From: Furcasterigmium furcatum
Lineage: Eukaryota; Ascomycota; Sordariomycetes; Glomerellales; Plectosphaerellaceae
Reading direction: 5' to 3'
Assembly: GCA_001599815.1 (NCBI GenBank)
Contig: BCIA01000004.1
Coordinates: forward strand, 4,304,082 to 4,368,081
Length of the DNA stretch: 64,000 nucleotides
The notes below the pieces were generated by a model. It was not told the origin of the DNA and made no database searches. It was given only the letters and a program-made list of their open reading frames with translations. Within the stretch, counting starts at the first letter, position 1. Each line of letters opens with the position of its first letter. This document shows positions 34,935 to 45,635 of this stretch, one piece after another. Position numbers and translations under genes: made by a program.

Positions 34935-35849
34935 GATGGTGCCGCCAGGCGGTCCAAGCAAGGAAGGCGCAAGCAAGGTCAGGTCAGGCATCACCAGGCG
35001 ACCGGGTTAATCTGAGGCCATTTTTGCCATATATATGCCTAATAGGGCGACGATGCATGGGTTCACGAGAACAAAGCTGTGGCCAGAATGGCGCATCGCA
35101 TATTTCCATCAATTTACACATATACATACATTTCCGTTGTTATGTCCTGTCCTATCCTGGCGATTCTGTGCCGTACTTCTCGAGGAATCCAAGTGAGGCG
35201 GACGGGCTGCGGTGCCACGATCCAAGGCTGACCGGTGAGGGGAGCACGCCACAGACCAGTGCTCACTCAGACTCACCCATCCATTGAATTCCGCCCAACT
35301 TCCGGCTCGGAGATTTTACGCATAATGAAGCCACATTTCCCTGTCACTTTCGAGTCAGTGCGCAGAGCCAAGAGAGCGTTGGCTGCTGAAGTTAGGTTAC
35401 AGTGAGGCAGCGAGGCGGTGCACTCAGGAAAAGCTGCGCGGCGACTCCCATTGGGAGGGAGGCCGCCGTATTGCCACGCAACTGTGGACTCAGGCTCGCC
35501 TTACTTGCGTTTCTGCCGGGACATTTAAAAGCCAGGACAATCCCCTTGGTTTTTCCAATGGAATGGGTGGGAGAAAAGGGGTGATGGGCAAATATGCTAA
35601 TGATGCTCCAGAAGAATACCCGGAAACCGGCTCCTTGCGCCTCCGCTTCGAACATTCAGTCTCTTGTACCGGCCCCATCCCCCACAAACAATACACGGCA
35701 ATGAAAGGACAAATCCCATGGGAGACGCGATTTGGTGTTCCGGTTGGCTCAAGCTCAGGGGTTGATTCAGTTGAGCCGGGGCACTAGTGGTGCGCCTATT
35801 CCCATCCCCATTTGACCCCTGAGCTGGGGTAAGGCCCGGGCGTGTCCTA
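34935..35849. other. Convergent intergenic region, no supported gene
   Basis: The Hsp70-like gene and the zinc-finger-like gene both end here. The first 200 bp are more AT-rich (for example around 35020-35040 and 35100-35140), as expected for a 3'UTR. No gene, repeat or RNA was recognised. Confidence 0.5.
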
Positions 35850-36716
35850 TTACCGGACTCGCCTCGAAAACATCCTTTCCTTCGTCTTGCCTCTTTCTCT
35901 CATCTCCCTATTGCGCATCCTGTCTTCCCTCGAGTTGTCGTAGCTGGTCATGTGCTCCCTCTCGGGGACCGGACGCTTGAAGCCCGCGGGATACACGCCT
36001 TCGGGGCACGGCACCTCCTTCCTCCCTTTCTTCTGCTCAAAGACCTCACGGGAGATGAGGCGGAGGCGGTAGACGTGCTCAAGCATGTCAAAGTCCTCCC
36101 GTGGAGGGAAGCGGGCGCACGAGTAGCCCTCGTCGACAATGTGGGACTTGATGTGCTCCATGCGGTTGATGAACATGCCATAGGCGCCGTTAGGCTGATT
36201 TGTCCTGAAGTGGTAGTCGTCGCACCACCAGCAGCGTGTGGCCAGGGGGTAGTCCCAGTTCAAGTGAGCGTCGCCGACGTGGTTGGCGACCTCAGTCATG
36301 TTGTCAAAGGCGGAGAAGATCGTGGTGCAGCCGGTGAGCGGACCGAACTCGCAGGGGATGAGCACCTCAACGTCGGCCATGAGGAGCGGATCGATAGGGT
36401 GCTGGAGGTGTTGGTGGAGCTGATGCTGGGTCAGGGTCGTCCAGTGGGAGGATGCGTTGGAGGGCGCGATGGAGGGGGCGCTGGAGGCGGCGGTGCCCTT
36501 CGATGCCGCCGAGAAGACAGAGGAGCGGCGGGAGCGACTGCTGCTGATGGAGGCTGTTGAAGCTCGGGGGCTTCGGTGGATGCTGAAGTCGGTATCGGCG
36601 CTGTCTATTTCGAGCAGGTCGTTGTCGAAGTCGTGGAGAGCGAGCCTCGAAGTTGAGAGGGAAAGCTCGGGCAACGTGTCGTCCGTCTCGTCCTGATCTT
36701 GGTCATATCCTGCCAT
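35850..36716 (-). CDS. Hypothetical protein with two C2H2-like zinc-binding motifs
   Basis: A single-exon frame of 288 aa starting at the first ATG. Residues 1-110 are Asp/Ser-rich and probably disordered. Two possible zinc-binding patterns follow: C122-x7-C130-x15-H146-x4-H151, and C162-x2-C165-x22-H188-x3-H192 (CWWCDDYHF, then MEHIKSHI). The second resembles the spacing of a loosened C2H2 finger. After these comes a basic C-terminus (EDRMRNREMRERGKTKERM). DNA or RNA binding is possible but not shown. I do not recognise the family. The protein-like composition and cysteine/histidine spacing support a real gene. Confidence 0.7.
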   Translation of the reverse strand: MAGYDQDQDETDDTLPELSLSTSRLALHDFDNDLLEIDSADTDFSIHRSPRASTASISSSRSRRSSVFSAASKGTAASSAPSIAPSNASSHWTTLTQHQLHQHLQHPIDPLLMADVEVLIPCEFGPLTGCTTIFSAFDNMTEVANHVGDAHLNWDYPLATRCWWCDDYHFRTNQPNGAYGMFINRMEHIKSHIVDEGYSCARFPPREDFDMLEHVYRLRLISREVFEQKKGRKEVPCPEGVYPAGFKRPVPEREHMTSYDNSREDRMRNREMRERGKTKERMFSRRVR

Positions 36717-38259
36717 GCTGACGGGTTGGTTGTGTTGAGCAGCCTCGAGTCACTCGAGCGAGGGCGACGGGCCAGCCACGTTGATCACGGCTGCAGCGCA
36801 GGCAAGGACCAGCTTGTCTGTATAGGGGAGAAGTTCGGTTTGGCCCCCTCAAGCGAAGGGACGGCAGAGCACTCCTCGTGAACCAAAGGAAAAAGTTCCC
36901 TACCTACTGGGAGGGAAGGAAGAAGGTCAAGAAATAGCTCGCTGTTGTGCGGGGAACCGAGATGTCTTATGGCATCGAGATGCATCGGCGGTTGCAGGAC
37001 AAGCATCAGCGGCTCGGCTTGGGCCTCAGGCTCATCGCTCTTCGCTGTGGTGCAGTGTGGGAGCCAGCTGGAGATAGGGGCGTCAAACTTCACGCTCGCG
37101 CCGGTACGGGGACGGACAACACAGACGCACGGAGAGAGAGACACACCACACCCGCCAAAATCGCATCAGGCGCCAGCGACACGCTTCCACGTTGACGCTA
37201 TCTCGGCGGGATGCCGCGTGGGCGTCTCTCCGGGGAGAGGTTGCACCCGGGAGTGGCCTGATATGGCGTCCCGCTGGGAGAGCGACCGGGCCCTAGAGAG
37301 AACCCTGCAGCAAGCCATCCATCACCATCGCCTGGTTGCATGGCATGGCATCGAACCCCAGTGCTAGACGATGGGCATGGGCTGCTGCGGGAGCCGACAG
37401 GCGGGATCCGGCATCTTGCGGCAGCCGTGATCGTCGCGAACTGAATGGTCGAGCCGTGGACAATGAAGGTTGTCGCGCTGGACGAGGAAGCCGGGATGGT
37501 TTGGTTTGGCTGGGAGGTGTGCCTCGGACGGGAGTATGTTTGAGTGGATGAATTCGCCGGGGACAGACCACGACATCACCAAGCCTCATCCTTCTCGATC
37601 GCCTCTTTGGAGATGCGGTGTAGCTAACAATTTCATTACAGAAAAAGGGGTTCCCTGGCGACTTCTTGGGATGCACCACAGGTCTGGGACAGTCTGAGAT
37701 GCCTCCGGGTTTGCTTGCGCATCTCCAACCCAAGACAAGATGATGCGCAGGCGGGCCGGGTTAGGTTGGCTGGGATGGCTGCAGGCGACAGACAGATCCT
37801 TGAAAGGAAAGGATGCAGAGGACCCGAGGGCGCGGGGGACACTCGAAGACCTTGTAGATTGCGGCTCAAATGCTCGTCCCCGCCGTCGACCTGCTCCAGG
37901 ACGGGGATAGTTCATCCCCTCCCAGATATCCAAGCATCGCACCGGAACACGGTCACTCTCATGGTCCAGTGTAACGTCGACAGGGGCCCGCAAGCAGCGA
38001 CCACAGCACCTGCTGGCCCTAAACACCACCACCCCTGCCCTCCACCTGCAGGACGTTACCCCTGTTTGGTTCACCGAGCCCCTTCCACATGGATGATTCG
38101 GGAACTCTGAGCTCACCCTCCGCGGCATCTGCGGGCAAAAACAGGTCTCACATTGCTCTGCACCCGTGTGCGGTTCGTCCCACGCAGCAGAGACATCGGA
38201 CGAATGAGACATCACGGGCCAAGCAGGCCAGGGATCATGAAATGTTGCGGGAGTTGTGC
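36717..38259. other. Intergenic region, no supported gene
   Basis: The 1.5 kb between two minus-strand genes holds overlapping open frames on both strands (for example 36945-37367 + and 37586-38263 -). None has a recognisable domain, convincing intron or coding-like codon pattern. The part next to 36717 is the likely promoter of the zinc-finger-like gene. Confidence 0.45.
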
Positions 38260-39846
38260 TCATTCGGGGCTACATAGGACTCTCGCCTTAGCGATGACAT
38301 TTCGATAATGCAGACTCCCGCCGCCCTCGTCGCCGTGCTTGATGATGCCGGGGAACGTGACGCAGCTGATTTCGCGCTGCGTCAGGGCCTCCTCGTCCTC
38401 TCCCCCGACATCCTCCATCGTCGCCGCGTCGAAGAGCGTCTGCTGGTGAGGCAGGATGACGGGCATGTGCACCGCAAACACAGCCTTTTGCACCGACAAG
38501 AGGCGGGCCATATCGATGGCCCCTATGACCTGAGCACGCAGGGCATTATCCCGCGCCTCGGAGCCCTGCGCGTCCGTGATGGCGTCGAGGAGCCGGTTGA
38601 TGCGCCCGATGATGGTAGCCGCGGCGGCATCCGTCTCGGCTTGCCACTTTGATTCTACTTCCCTCCGGAGAAGGGTGAGCGTCGCGGAGCGCCACTGGTT
38701 GACGCTCTCTTCAGAGCCTGCAGGCGGCGGTCAGCTCATGCCCCGTCTGCCCCCTTTCCTGTGAGACGTTCGAACCCTTACCGAATGATGATAATATCGC
38801 TTCGACACCGCGAAACTGCTTCGTCTGCTCGTCTGATAGCCCGACGTAATATGCGCTGAAGACCATGTCTACTAATATCCTCGAAACCAGTGACTGGAGG
38901 AAATGCACTTTGGCCAGCTCGTGGCACATGGGTACGAGCTCCTCGAGCTCCTGTCGAACGTCGTCGCTGGCTTTCTCGATGTCTGTACCAAGCATGTTAG
39001 CTGACACACCAGGTGTAAGTAAATGCAGGCCGATTCACCTAGCTTCGCTTTCCGGAAATGCACAATAACCCAGTTTTGCAGTCCATTGCCCAGCCTCCCC
39101 ATGCCCTCTCCGAATACCTCGTCGGACGTGACCGTCTGGCCATCGGTGCGGGTGCTGGTGCTCACGAACTCCTTCAAGCCGCGCACCTGTGTCCTCAGCT
39201 CGGCCGCCTCGCGCTCCCGTTCCGCCAGCCTCCCGGTCAGCGCCTCCCACACGGCCGTAAGCTCCTCCTTCTCGGCATCCCGCACCTCGACCTCGGCGCG
39301 GAGCAGCCCGATCTCGCCCTCGGCCCGCGCCACATGAGCGGCCGCCTGCTCGTGCCGATCCTGCCAATACGTCGCCGCCTCGCTCTCCTTCTGCGACAGC
39401 CCGTCGAGGAGCTGCGCGAACTCCGCCGCCGAGTGGCTCAGCTCCCGCTCCAGGTCCGCGATCCGCTGGTCCTTATCCCGGAGGAGGGCGGCCGTGGCAG
39501 CCGCCGACGGCGGGCTCGACCCCGCGGGGAGGCTCTCCCGCTGCTCTTTCGGGGCCGTGCTCACGGCGGCGGCAGGCTCCTTGTATGTGTCGTCCTCGGG
39601 CGGGTTCGAGGCGCCCAGCTGCGCCCGCGGCGGCGGGGCGATGACACCGCCGTTGCCGGTGTCCTGCTCCGCATCCCCCGCCGCCGGGGAAGCGGTGCGC
39701 GGCATGACGCCTGCCCGGAGGGGGTGTGGTGGTGCCGCGGACGGGGACGGGGAGGCGGCTCGCGCGACGACTGCGGCGTGGGCGAGAGCGGCGCTGCGGC
39801 GCTTCTCGGACACTAGCATTCGCGAGGGCTTCTTATCTTTGGTCAT
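38260..39846 (-). CDS. Hypothetical coiled-coil protein
   Basis: Three exons, 39846-39039, 38982-38782 and 38717-38260, give 488 aa. Both introns have good signals (a GTGAAT donor with GCTAAC branch, then GTAAGG). The first in-frame ATG (39846) was used. The first 110 residues are Pro/Ala/Ser-rich. Residues about 115-235 form a Glu/Arg-rich coiled coil (RDKDQRIADLERELS, then EREREAAELRTQVRGLKEFVS). A conserved-looking segment GMGRLGNGLQNWVIVHFRKAKL follows, then helical sequence to the end. The GLQNWVIVHFR block resembles a segment I associate with uncharacterised coiled-coil proteins of Sordariomycetes, but I cannot name a family. No membrane segment or signal peptide. Function unknown. Confidence 0.75.
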
Positions 39847-40538
39847 GGGGACGTCGGGATGGGGGTCGTCGTCGAGCCGGCGCCGGGCGGCATGGTTCAC
39901 GTCCTCGGGGGACTGTCGTCGTTTGTGGTTCTGCGGCTGCGGTCACGAGCCATGGAATGCCCTGTGAGCCTTGGAGACGGCAGGTCGGCCGATGGAGGGT
40001 TGCCAATGGCGGTTGCCTGGAAGGACAAGGATGGCGATGGCAAGGCAAGATACAGGGGGTGCGAGCTCGGCTAAAGGCATACAATGGAGGGTTGTGAGGC
40101 TTAAGTAAGTAAACTGCTCCAGTGCAGTGCAGCCTCCAACCAGTACAAGCCCCTCCAACGCAGCCCCTTTTCGACTTCAGACAGCAGCTGATAACTCTCG
40201 CTCAATTCGAGGTAATTCAAGGGCAATGTATCTGGTCGGCAACAAAGCTGGAGCGGCCATGTATTTTATTACCCTCGTGCTCCGTCAACCTTGACCCCTC
40301 CCTTCAACTATTGGAAATCATGGACAGGAATTGGTTCTACTGATCCTACATATTGCCCTCCCAGGAAGCCACCTCCTTGCCCAACAAGTCATTTCGTATC
40401 CTGGCCTTTGATTGTAGGCGACGATTTCCTCTACACCGCCCTTCTTCCGTTCCATGATCGAGTCGTGTTCCTCAACGGCAAGCTCCGTTCCAGCGTTCGC
40501 CTCATTGTCGCGAGGGTGCGAAAGACACCTGGTAATCC
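39847..40538. other. Upstream region of the coiled-coil gene and 3' flank of the 2H-type gene
   Basis: No gene was recognised here. Both flanking genes read leftwards, so the part from 39847 is probably promoter of the coiled-coil gene. The frames at 39726-40097 and 40291-40656 overlap real genes on the other strand or lack features. Confidence 0.45.
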
Positions 40539-41297
40539 TCAAAAACTGATCTCCTCTTCCACGCCATATGCCGCCTCGTCCTCCCCCTCCACTGGCTTGG
40601 CCCCCATTCTACAGATCGCAATCTTCTCCAGCCTCACGTCTTCCATCCACGTATAACCCTCGTACCTCTCCATAATATCCTTCGCATCAATCGTCAGCTT
40701 GCCGCCCCTCTTCCCCTGCCGCGACCGACCACCCGACTTGGCATAGATCGTGTTCACAATCGTAGCATGCAGCAGCAGGGGGCGGTCGTCCTTCACCATG
40801 GCCCCGTCCTCGAGAAAAGGCTCCCTCAGTTTCTCACAGAACGCCTGCAGAACGCCCTGCGGATCCTCCGGCGGCGCGTACAACACCGACGCCTTGGATG
40901 GGGGCTGCATCGACCTCAGCCCCCGGAGCGTCAGGACGATCTCCCCGGGTGACTCGGTTTCCTTCCCCGCCGCGGACGCCAGCGGCGTGAGAGCAGCCAG
41001 GGGCTTCACGCCCTTCAGGATCTCCCGCGGCCTCAGCGCGCGGAGCAGCGCCGTCGCCCTCTCCAGCCCCTCGTCGCCGGGGAAGCTCATCATCCCCAGC
41101 GTGAGGTGAAGCGTGCCCAGTGGCCGGACGGCGGCGGCTGGTATGTCGAAGCTCGCGGGGCTCGTGGCGTCGGCCTTGAAGGCCGCCAGGCTTCCGGAAA
41201 GCTGCGCCCTCGAGGCGGGCGTGACGAGCTTGATGCACAGGAAGTGCGTGAGCGCCGGTCGTGGCGCGGCCTGCATCTCGCTCCCTGCGGCGCTCAT
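40539..41297 (-). CDS. 2H phosphoesterase-like protein (AKAP7/ASCC1 type)
   Basis: An intronless frame of 252 aa with an overall THFLCIKL...HLTLG...HATIVNT architecture. The two HxT motifs typical of 2H phosphoesterases are present: H64-L-T66 in LHLTLGMM and H177-A-T179 in LLLHATIVNT. The N-terminal THFLCIKL and the C-terminal IAICRMGAK segment fit the AKAP7/ASCC1-like branch, whose members are related to RNA 2',3'-cyclic phosphodiesterases/ligases. No KH domain precedes the catalytic domain, unlike animal ASCC1. A basic SGGRSRQGKRGGK loop lies near 188-200. RNA end processing is a reasonable guess, but substrate and partners are unknown. Both catalytic histidines are intact, so activity is plausible. 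Confidence 0.82.
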   Translation of the reverse strand: MSAAGSEMQAAPRPALTHFLCIKLVTPASRAQLSGSLAAFKADATSPASFDIPAAAVRPLGTLHLTLGMMSFPGDEGLERATALLRALRPREILKGVKPLAALTPLASAAGKETESPGEIVLTLRGLRSMQPPSKASVLYAPPEDPQGVLQAFCEKLREPFLEDGAMVKDDRPLLLHATIVNTIYAKSGGRSRQGKRGGKLTIDAKDIMERYEGYTWMEDVRLEKIAICRMGAKPVEGEDEAAYGVEEEISF

Positions 41298-42363
41298 GGC
41301 ACGTTGATCCTAGGGGCTTGCTGAATGCGGGGTTATTCGGCACGCTTGGATCAGGCCACACGAGTCGTGATGAGGCGTATCGAAGAGTGAAGCGAATAGT
41401 CAGGTTTAAACGTTTGAAAGCGTCAGGGGATGTCAGAGGCAGGTTACCTTAGATGCATATCGCTACGCCCAGTCAATATCTGATAGCTTCATGGCTAACG
41501 GGACGGCCCGCACTGCGGATATGCGGGCTGCCATGGTCAACGGCAAACTACCTACTATACCCTTCCGGCACCCTCATGCTGTCGTCACATTTCCTCGACA
41601 TCTCGAATCCCGTGAGGCCCATTATCGAGGTGATTTTGGATGAAAAAGCTTGTACACCTCGTCGCGTTCCTCTTCGTCTCACGCCTACCCCTGCCTCCGT
41701 CTACGACACCTGGTTCGCCCTCTACCATTTTCTACTTCGAATCCTCTACTCTGCGTGTATCTTCGTGATCTCCCAGGGCGCTCTAGAATGGTTAAAGGGC
41801 TAACAAGGGGCCACCGAGAAGTTACCGTCCAAGGCGGTATCTTCCGTCATGGTTGCAGACTTCACGTGCCTAGCTTGGAGATGATAATGACCCTGACGTT
41901 CCAGGGGTCGCAGGCTTCATTGAGTGAAGTTCGCTCTACCAGGGCAATTGCGACGCAACTGCACGACGGGCTTGTCTAGGAAGCACAGGGGCAGATATCG
42001 CTGCCATGACAGCTACCACAGGAGCCAACAGCCCTTAGCGCAGTATCCAACCTCCATCGCATATGTGGATGCGCCAGCCCATCCAAAGGGGCCCCGCGCT
42101 AAACGGAGAATACATGACCGCGTCTGGATCGAGACCGTGCTGATTGGAAGCGTGTGAACGTCATCGAGTCGGTATTGAGAGTGCTGAAGGTGGTATATGA
42201 GAAAGGTTCCCAAGAGGAAGAAACAGCGGAAGCAGGTTCTGGTGATGGCTTTGACGAACAGGGCCTACACAACCCGGTCCCTCCGCCCCCACATGTTTCC
42301 GTAGCCAGAATCGAGAGGGGCGGGTTGGAATCGTCAGGCGGACGAAGGATATGTAGTGTCGAT
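41298..42363. other. Intergenic region, no supported gene
   Basis: It lies upstream of the 2H-type gene and downstream of YPD1, both on the minus strand. Small frames (41453-41803, 41650-41979) have no features. Nothing else was seen. Confidence 0.45.
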
Positions 42364-42957
42364 TCAAATGTCGTAGAACCGTTTCAGCACCGTCTCGGCC
42401 TCGCTGTATTCTTCTTTCAGGGACTTGAGCGTCAAGCTGATGACATCAAGGCACTTCTTTTCATCGTCGACCGGGGTACCGTCCACGTCCTCCTTCTTGC
42501 CATAACGCTGGATCTTCTCGCAGTCGTCCCTGACCTTGTTGAGTCCCAGTGTTGCGGAGGAGCCCTTGAGGAAATGGCCGAGCGACGAGAGCTTCTCCAA
42601 ATCCTTCTCTTCTCTGGGTGTGGCGAGAACATCGTGGTCAGCTACCGGACAGGGCAGTAATGCGCATGGGTCTCGTGACTCACAGGGCCGTGTCCATAGA
42701 CTGGAATGTCTCCTCGGCCTGCTCAAAGAAGCCGACGACGATGGACTGGCTGAACTCGCGGTCTTGCTCACTGTCATCCATCTCGAGGATCTGGCTGAAG
42801 GTCGTCAGGTCGACAGCATCACCGAGCTTGCTGGTGTCGCCGGCGTAATCATCGTCACTCTGGAAGTAAAGTCAGCCCTGAGGAGCGGCGGGCGAGAGGC
42901 GGGAACAAAGCACGTTGGCGATGATGTACGTACTTTGGCATCAGCCGTGGCGGGCAT
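42364..42957 (-). CDS. YPD1: Histidine-containing phosphotransfer protein Ypd1
   Basis: The HPt relay protein carries phosphate from hybrid histidine kinases to the response regulators Ssk1 and Skn7, controlling the Hog1-type osmostress pathway. Three exons, 42957-42934, 42859-42684 and 42613-42364, give 149 aa; joins are phase 0 and phase 2. The HPt motif LSSLGHFLKGSSATLG contains the phospho-acceptor His80, with the conserved Lys83 and Gly84 next to it. Flanking helices match Ypd1 (FSQILEMDDSE, then VVGFFEQAEETFQSMDTAL and VRDDCEKIQRYG). The C-terminal helix ends in EAETVLKRFYDI. The second intron uses the CCCAG acceptor at 42614, which restores ALEEKDLEKLSSLGHF. A long CT-rich (on the coding strand) upstream region precedes the gene. 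Confidence 0.97.
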
Positions 42958-45635
42958 TTTGATTTCTATGTCACAACGGTCGTGGGGCAGAAGTTGTGGT
43001 GCCTCAGAGAGGGCAAGCAGGTCGTCCGAGCGGGCGTGTTCACGATGAGAGCGCCGGGGACAGGAGGTGGAATGAGGAGCCGCGGGGAATAGAAACCTGT
43101 AAGATGATATTTGATTAGAAAGACTGAGAGGACAGACCAGATTGGGCGAGCTGTGTGGAGTCAAGTATGAGTTGAGTGGTGAAGACCAAGGGAATGATCG
43201 CTGCACGAGTGCCCAAGCAGTAGCGGCGACGGTGGGAGGAGAGGAAGCGGACAGATGCGACGGTGTGGAGGGGGCGGGGCACGGGGAGGGAGATGGAGGG
43301 AAATCGATGCCGGCGGATATAGGTAGGTACCAACAAAGGACATGATCAGGGGATGGAGGAAAGGGAGTCTACCTAGACTAGACGAGGAGAGGGCGCAGGC
43401 GCAGACAATGGCGGATAAAGGCTGGGGAAAGGAGAGGGAGGCGAGGTGAGATGCGGTCCAAGAGGCAAGTAGGGCAGGGCAGGATAAGGATGTAGGTATG
43501 AAGCTCAGCGGGTGGCTAGGGCTTGTGGCATTCCGCTCCGAGGAGAGAGCCAAGAGATGCCTGCGCCGAGCAGTGGATGAGATGAAGCGTGAGAGTGCGG
43601 CCTCAGTGGGTGGAGGTTGCAGGGTGTGACGATGAGATGCAGCGCGTGGGCGGCATGCAGTGTGAGTGGGAATGGGATAGTGAATGAATGGGACGAGGGA
43701 TGGGATAGGATAGGTAGACGTGGTGGTGAAGGGCGGGGGGGGATTTCGAGCAAAAGCAGGGTCAGGAATGGGAAGGTGGGGTAACTGGCTAGCCAGAAGC
43801 TGCTTCCATCGGGGAGCCGGTCGAGCACCAAGACAACGGAGATGATTGACAGGGTGCCTCCGGGATGGGCTGGGCAGGGCAGGGCAGGGCGCACTCAGGA
43901 AACAGAGCAGCCATGTACGTACCGCCGGTGCTTCCTTTGGAGAACGAATGGAATGTCGTGGTTGTCTCGTGGTCGTCTTTTTTTGTTGAATGTACCTAGC
44001 TCGGGGTGACGATGACGCCGATGACGCAACTTTGGGCGCCGAGGGAGCGAGCGCGGCACAGAGGAAACAAAGACGGTCGCGGTTCTTTGTCGGCGCAGTA
44101 GCAAGTCCTCCAAAACCAGAAGGTCCGTGGCAGCTCGAGGTCGATTCAATTCGACGCAGCAGTCCAAATAGGCACGGTATTCGTCAAAAGGGCCGGCAGA
44201 CGAGATCGACAAGGCTCGTCAGCGATGAAAAGGAGACGTTCGTGCGTTGTGTGTGTGCAAAATGGTCTGGCAGGCGGCTGCTCTGCTTCTGGATGGAGGG
44301 GAAAAGACCGAAGCTCAGCTAGCTAGGTCCACGGGTGTCGCAGGTCGAGGGCCTGATTATCTATCCGTCCCCAACTCCGTCCCCTCCAGCTTGCAGCAGG
44401 TTCCATACTCCTTCCGGCCCACTGGGCCACCCGCTGCGGCAGCACGCCTGAGACGCCGCACTGGCAAGTACTCGGTGTTAGTGGCTCTGCTAGTTGTTAG
44501 CAAAAAAGGGGGGCAGATCGCTCTCGTGCCTTCGGTCAGGGATCTCCCGGGAATGGCAACCCCTATTGCATCATGCCCTCACCCACCTCGCCCGCCAAGA
44601 CCGTCCATTCCACCCTTTCTCGGCCACCGGCTTCATGGGTCGCCCTACCTCCTCCACCCCGTGCCCAACGCACATTGGAGCAATGTGTAGCTCTTCTGCA
44701 AACCTCTGCAGAGATACATACTTACTTACATACTTACCTACGTGGCTCCCAGATACCAGGAATCCTCCCCGCATCCCCGTCTCTCCTGCTGACCTGACCT
44801 CCTCCGGTCACGGTTTGCCCTTGAAAGAAACTCCAATTCGTTCTCTCTCAGCTCCGGCCTCGAGGCAATCTTCCCGAACTGACCGTCATGTCTCACAGCT
44901 CGAGCTGAGCCCTCGGGCTAGCGACCTAGTCTCCCGAGCCACCCCCTTCTCTGCCGGACTGGCTCGCACTCTGATTCAGATCCAGTCCGCAAGACTCACT
45001 CACGCCCAGCTCAACCACCAGACCCCTCGGACCCCTCCATCCCACCGCCGCCTAACTGGCTGCCGATTCATCCGCCCCTCACCACGCCTTGGCAAGGCTG
45101 TTCTGCCCGAGTCACCGCCTCTGGACAAGCTCCCGGTCTCCATCATGATTTAACGCTTCCAAGCTTCCTACCTGCCACCCAGAGATCTGCGACCAAGCCT
45201 ACGAGATGGTGTCGTGGCAACTAAAGCACTCGAGCCACCTGTCATCCCCAAAGGGCCCAGACCGTTTGACCGTCCCATCTTCCGCTCATCACAGTCCGAG
45301 TCCGGCGGGGTTCCAGCGTCATAGCCTTGGCGAGGCGGAGAGCCGTGGCACCATGCAGGGTCCTCAGGCCTGTGCCTGAACTGGCCGGCTTGGGGGCGGC
45401 TTAGTCCTGACTACTCCTTACCTGCAGAGCACTCGACGCATTTGTTCATGCTGGCGTCACTGTTGATGACTTGCGGTTCATCTAACCCCCAACTTGACAC
45501 TTGAAGTACCAAAAGACTTTTCAATTTAGCTACCTGGGTAAAGAAACCATCTCCCCTCCGCAGCAACTCAATCACCACCAGCCCAAAGACCACCTGAACT
45601 ACATGACTGCTAGCCACGCTTGTGTGCCCTTTGAC
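42958..45635. promoter_or_regulatory. Long upstream region of YPD1; strand-asymmetric, no supported gene
   Basis: The 2.7 kb between YPD1 and the next minus-strand gene carries no convincing coding sequence. From about 43140 to 43900 the plus strand is strongly rich in G and A, meaning the YPD1 sense strand is CT-rich, a pattern often seen around fungal promoters and leaders. Simple repeats occur: GGGCA units at about 43872-43890 and TTAC/TAC units at about 44722-44745. A frame at 44494-45153 lacks an ATG start and protein features. The leader of YPD1 may include an intron: a TAG lies just upstream of the start codon. Confidence 0.4.
43872..43890. repeat. Short GGGCA tandem repeat
   Basis: About four copies of a 5-bp unit (GGGCA) lie in the non-coding region upstream of YPD1. 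Simple-sequence repeat; no function inferred. Confidence 0.6.

Noticed and set aside
37586..38263. 225-codon minus-strand frame after the coiled-coil gene
   Set aside because: It abuts the upstream stop, and shows no domain or coding-like pattern.
38770..38782. GTTCGAACCC resembling a tRNA T-arm
   Set aside because: It lies within an intron of the coiled-coil gene and no acceptor stem or other arms fit.
44494..45153. 219-codon plus-strand frame upstream of YPD1
   Set aside because: No ATG at its start, Pro/Ser/Arg-rich chance-like composition, no domain.
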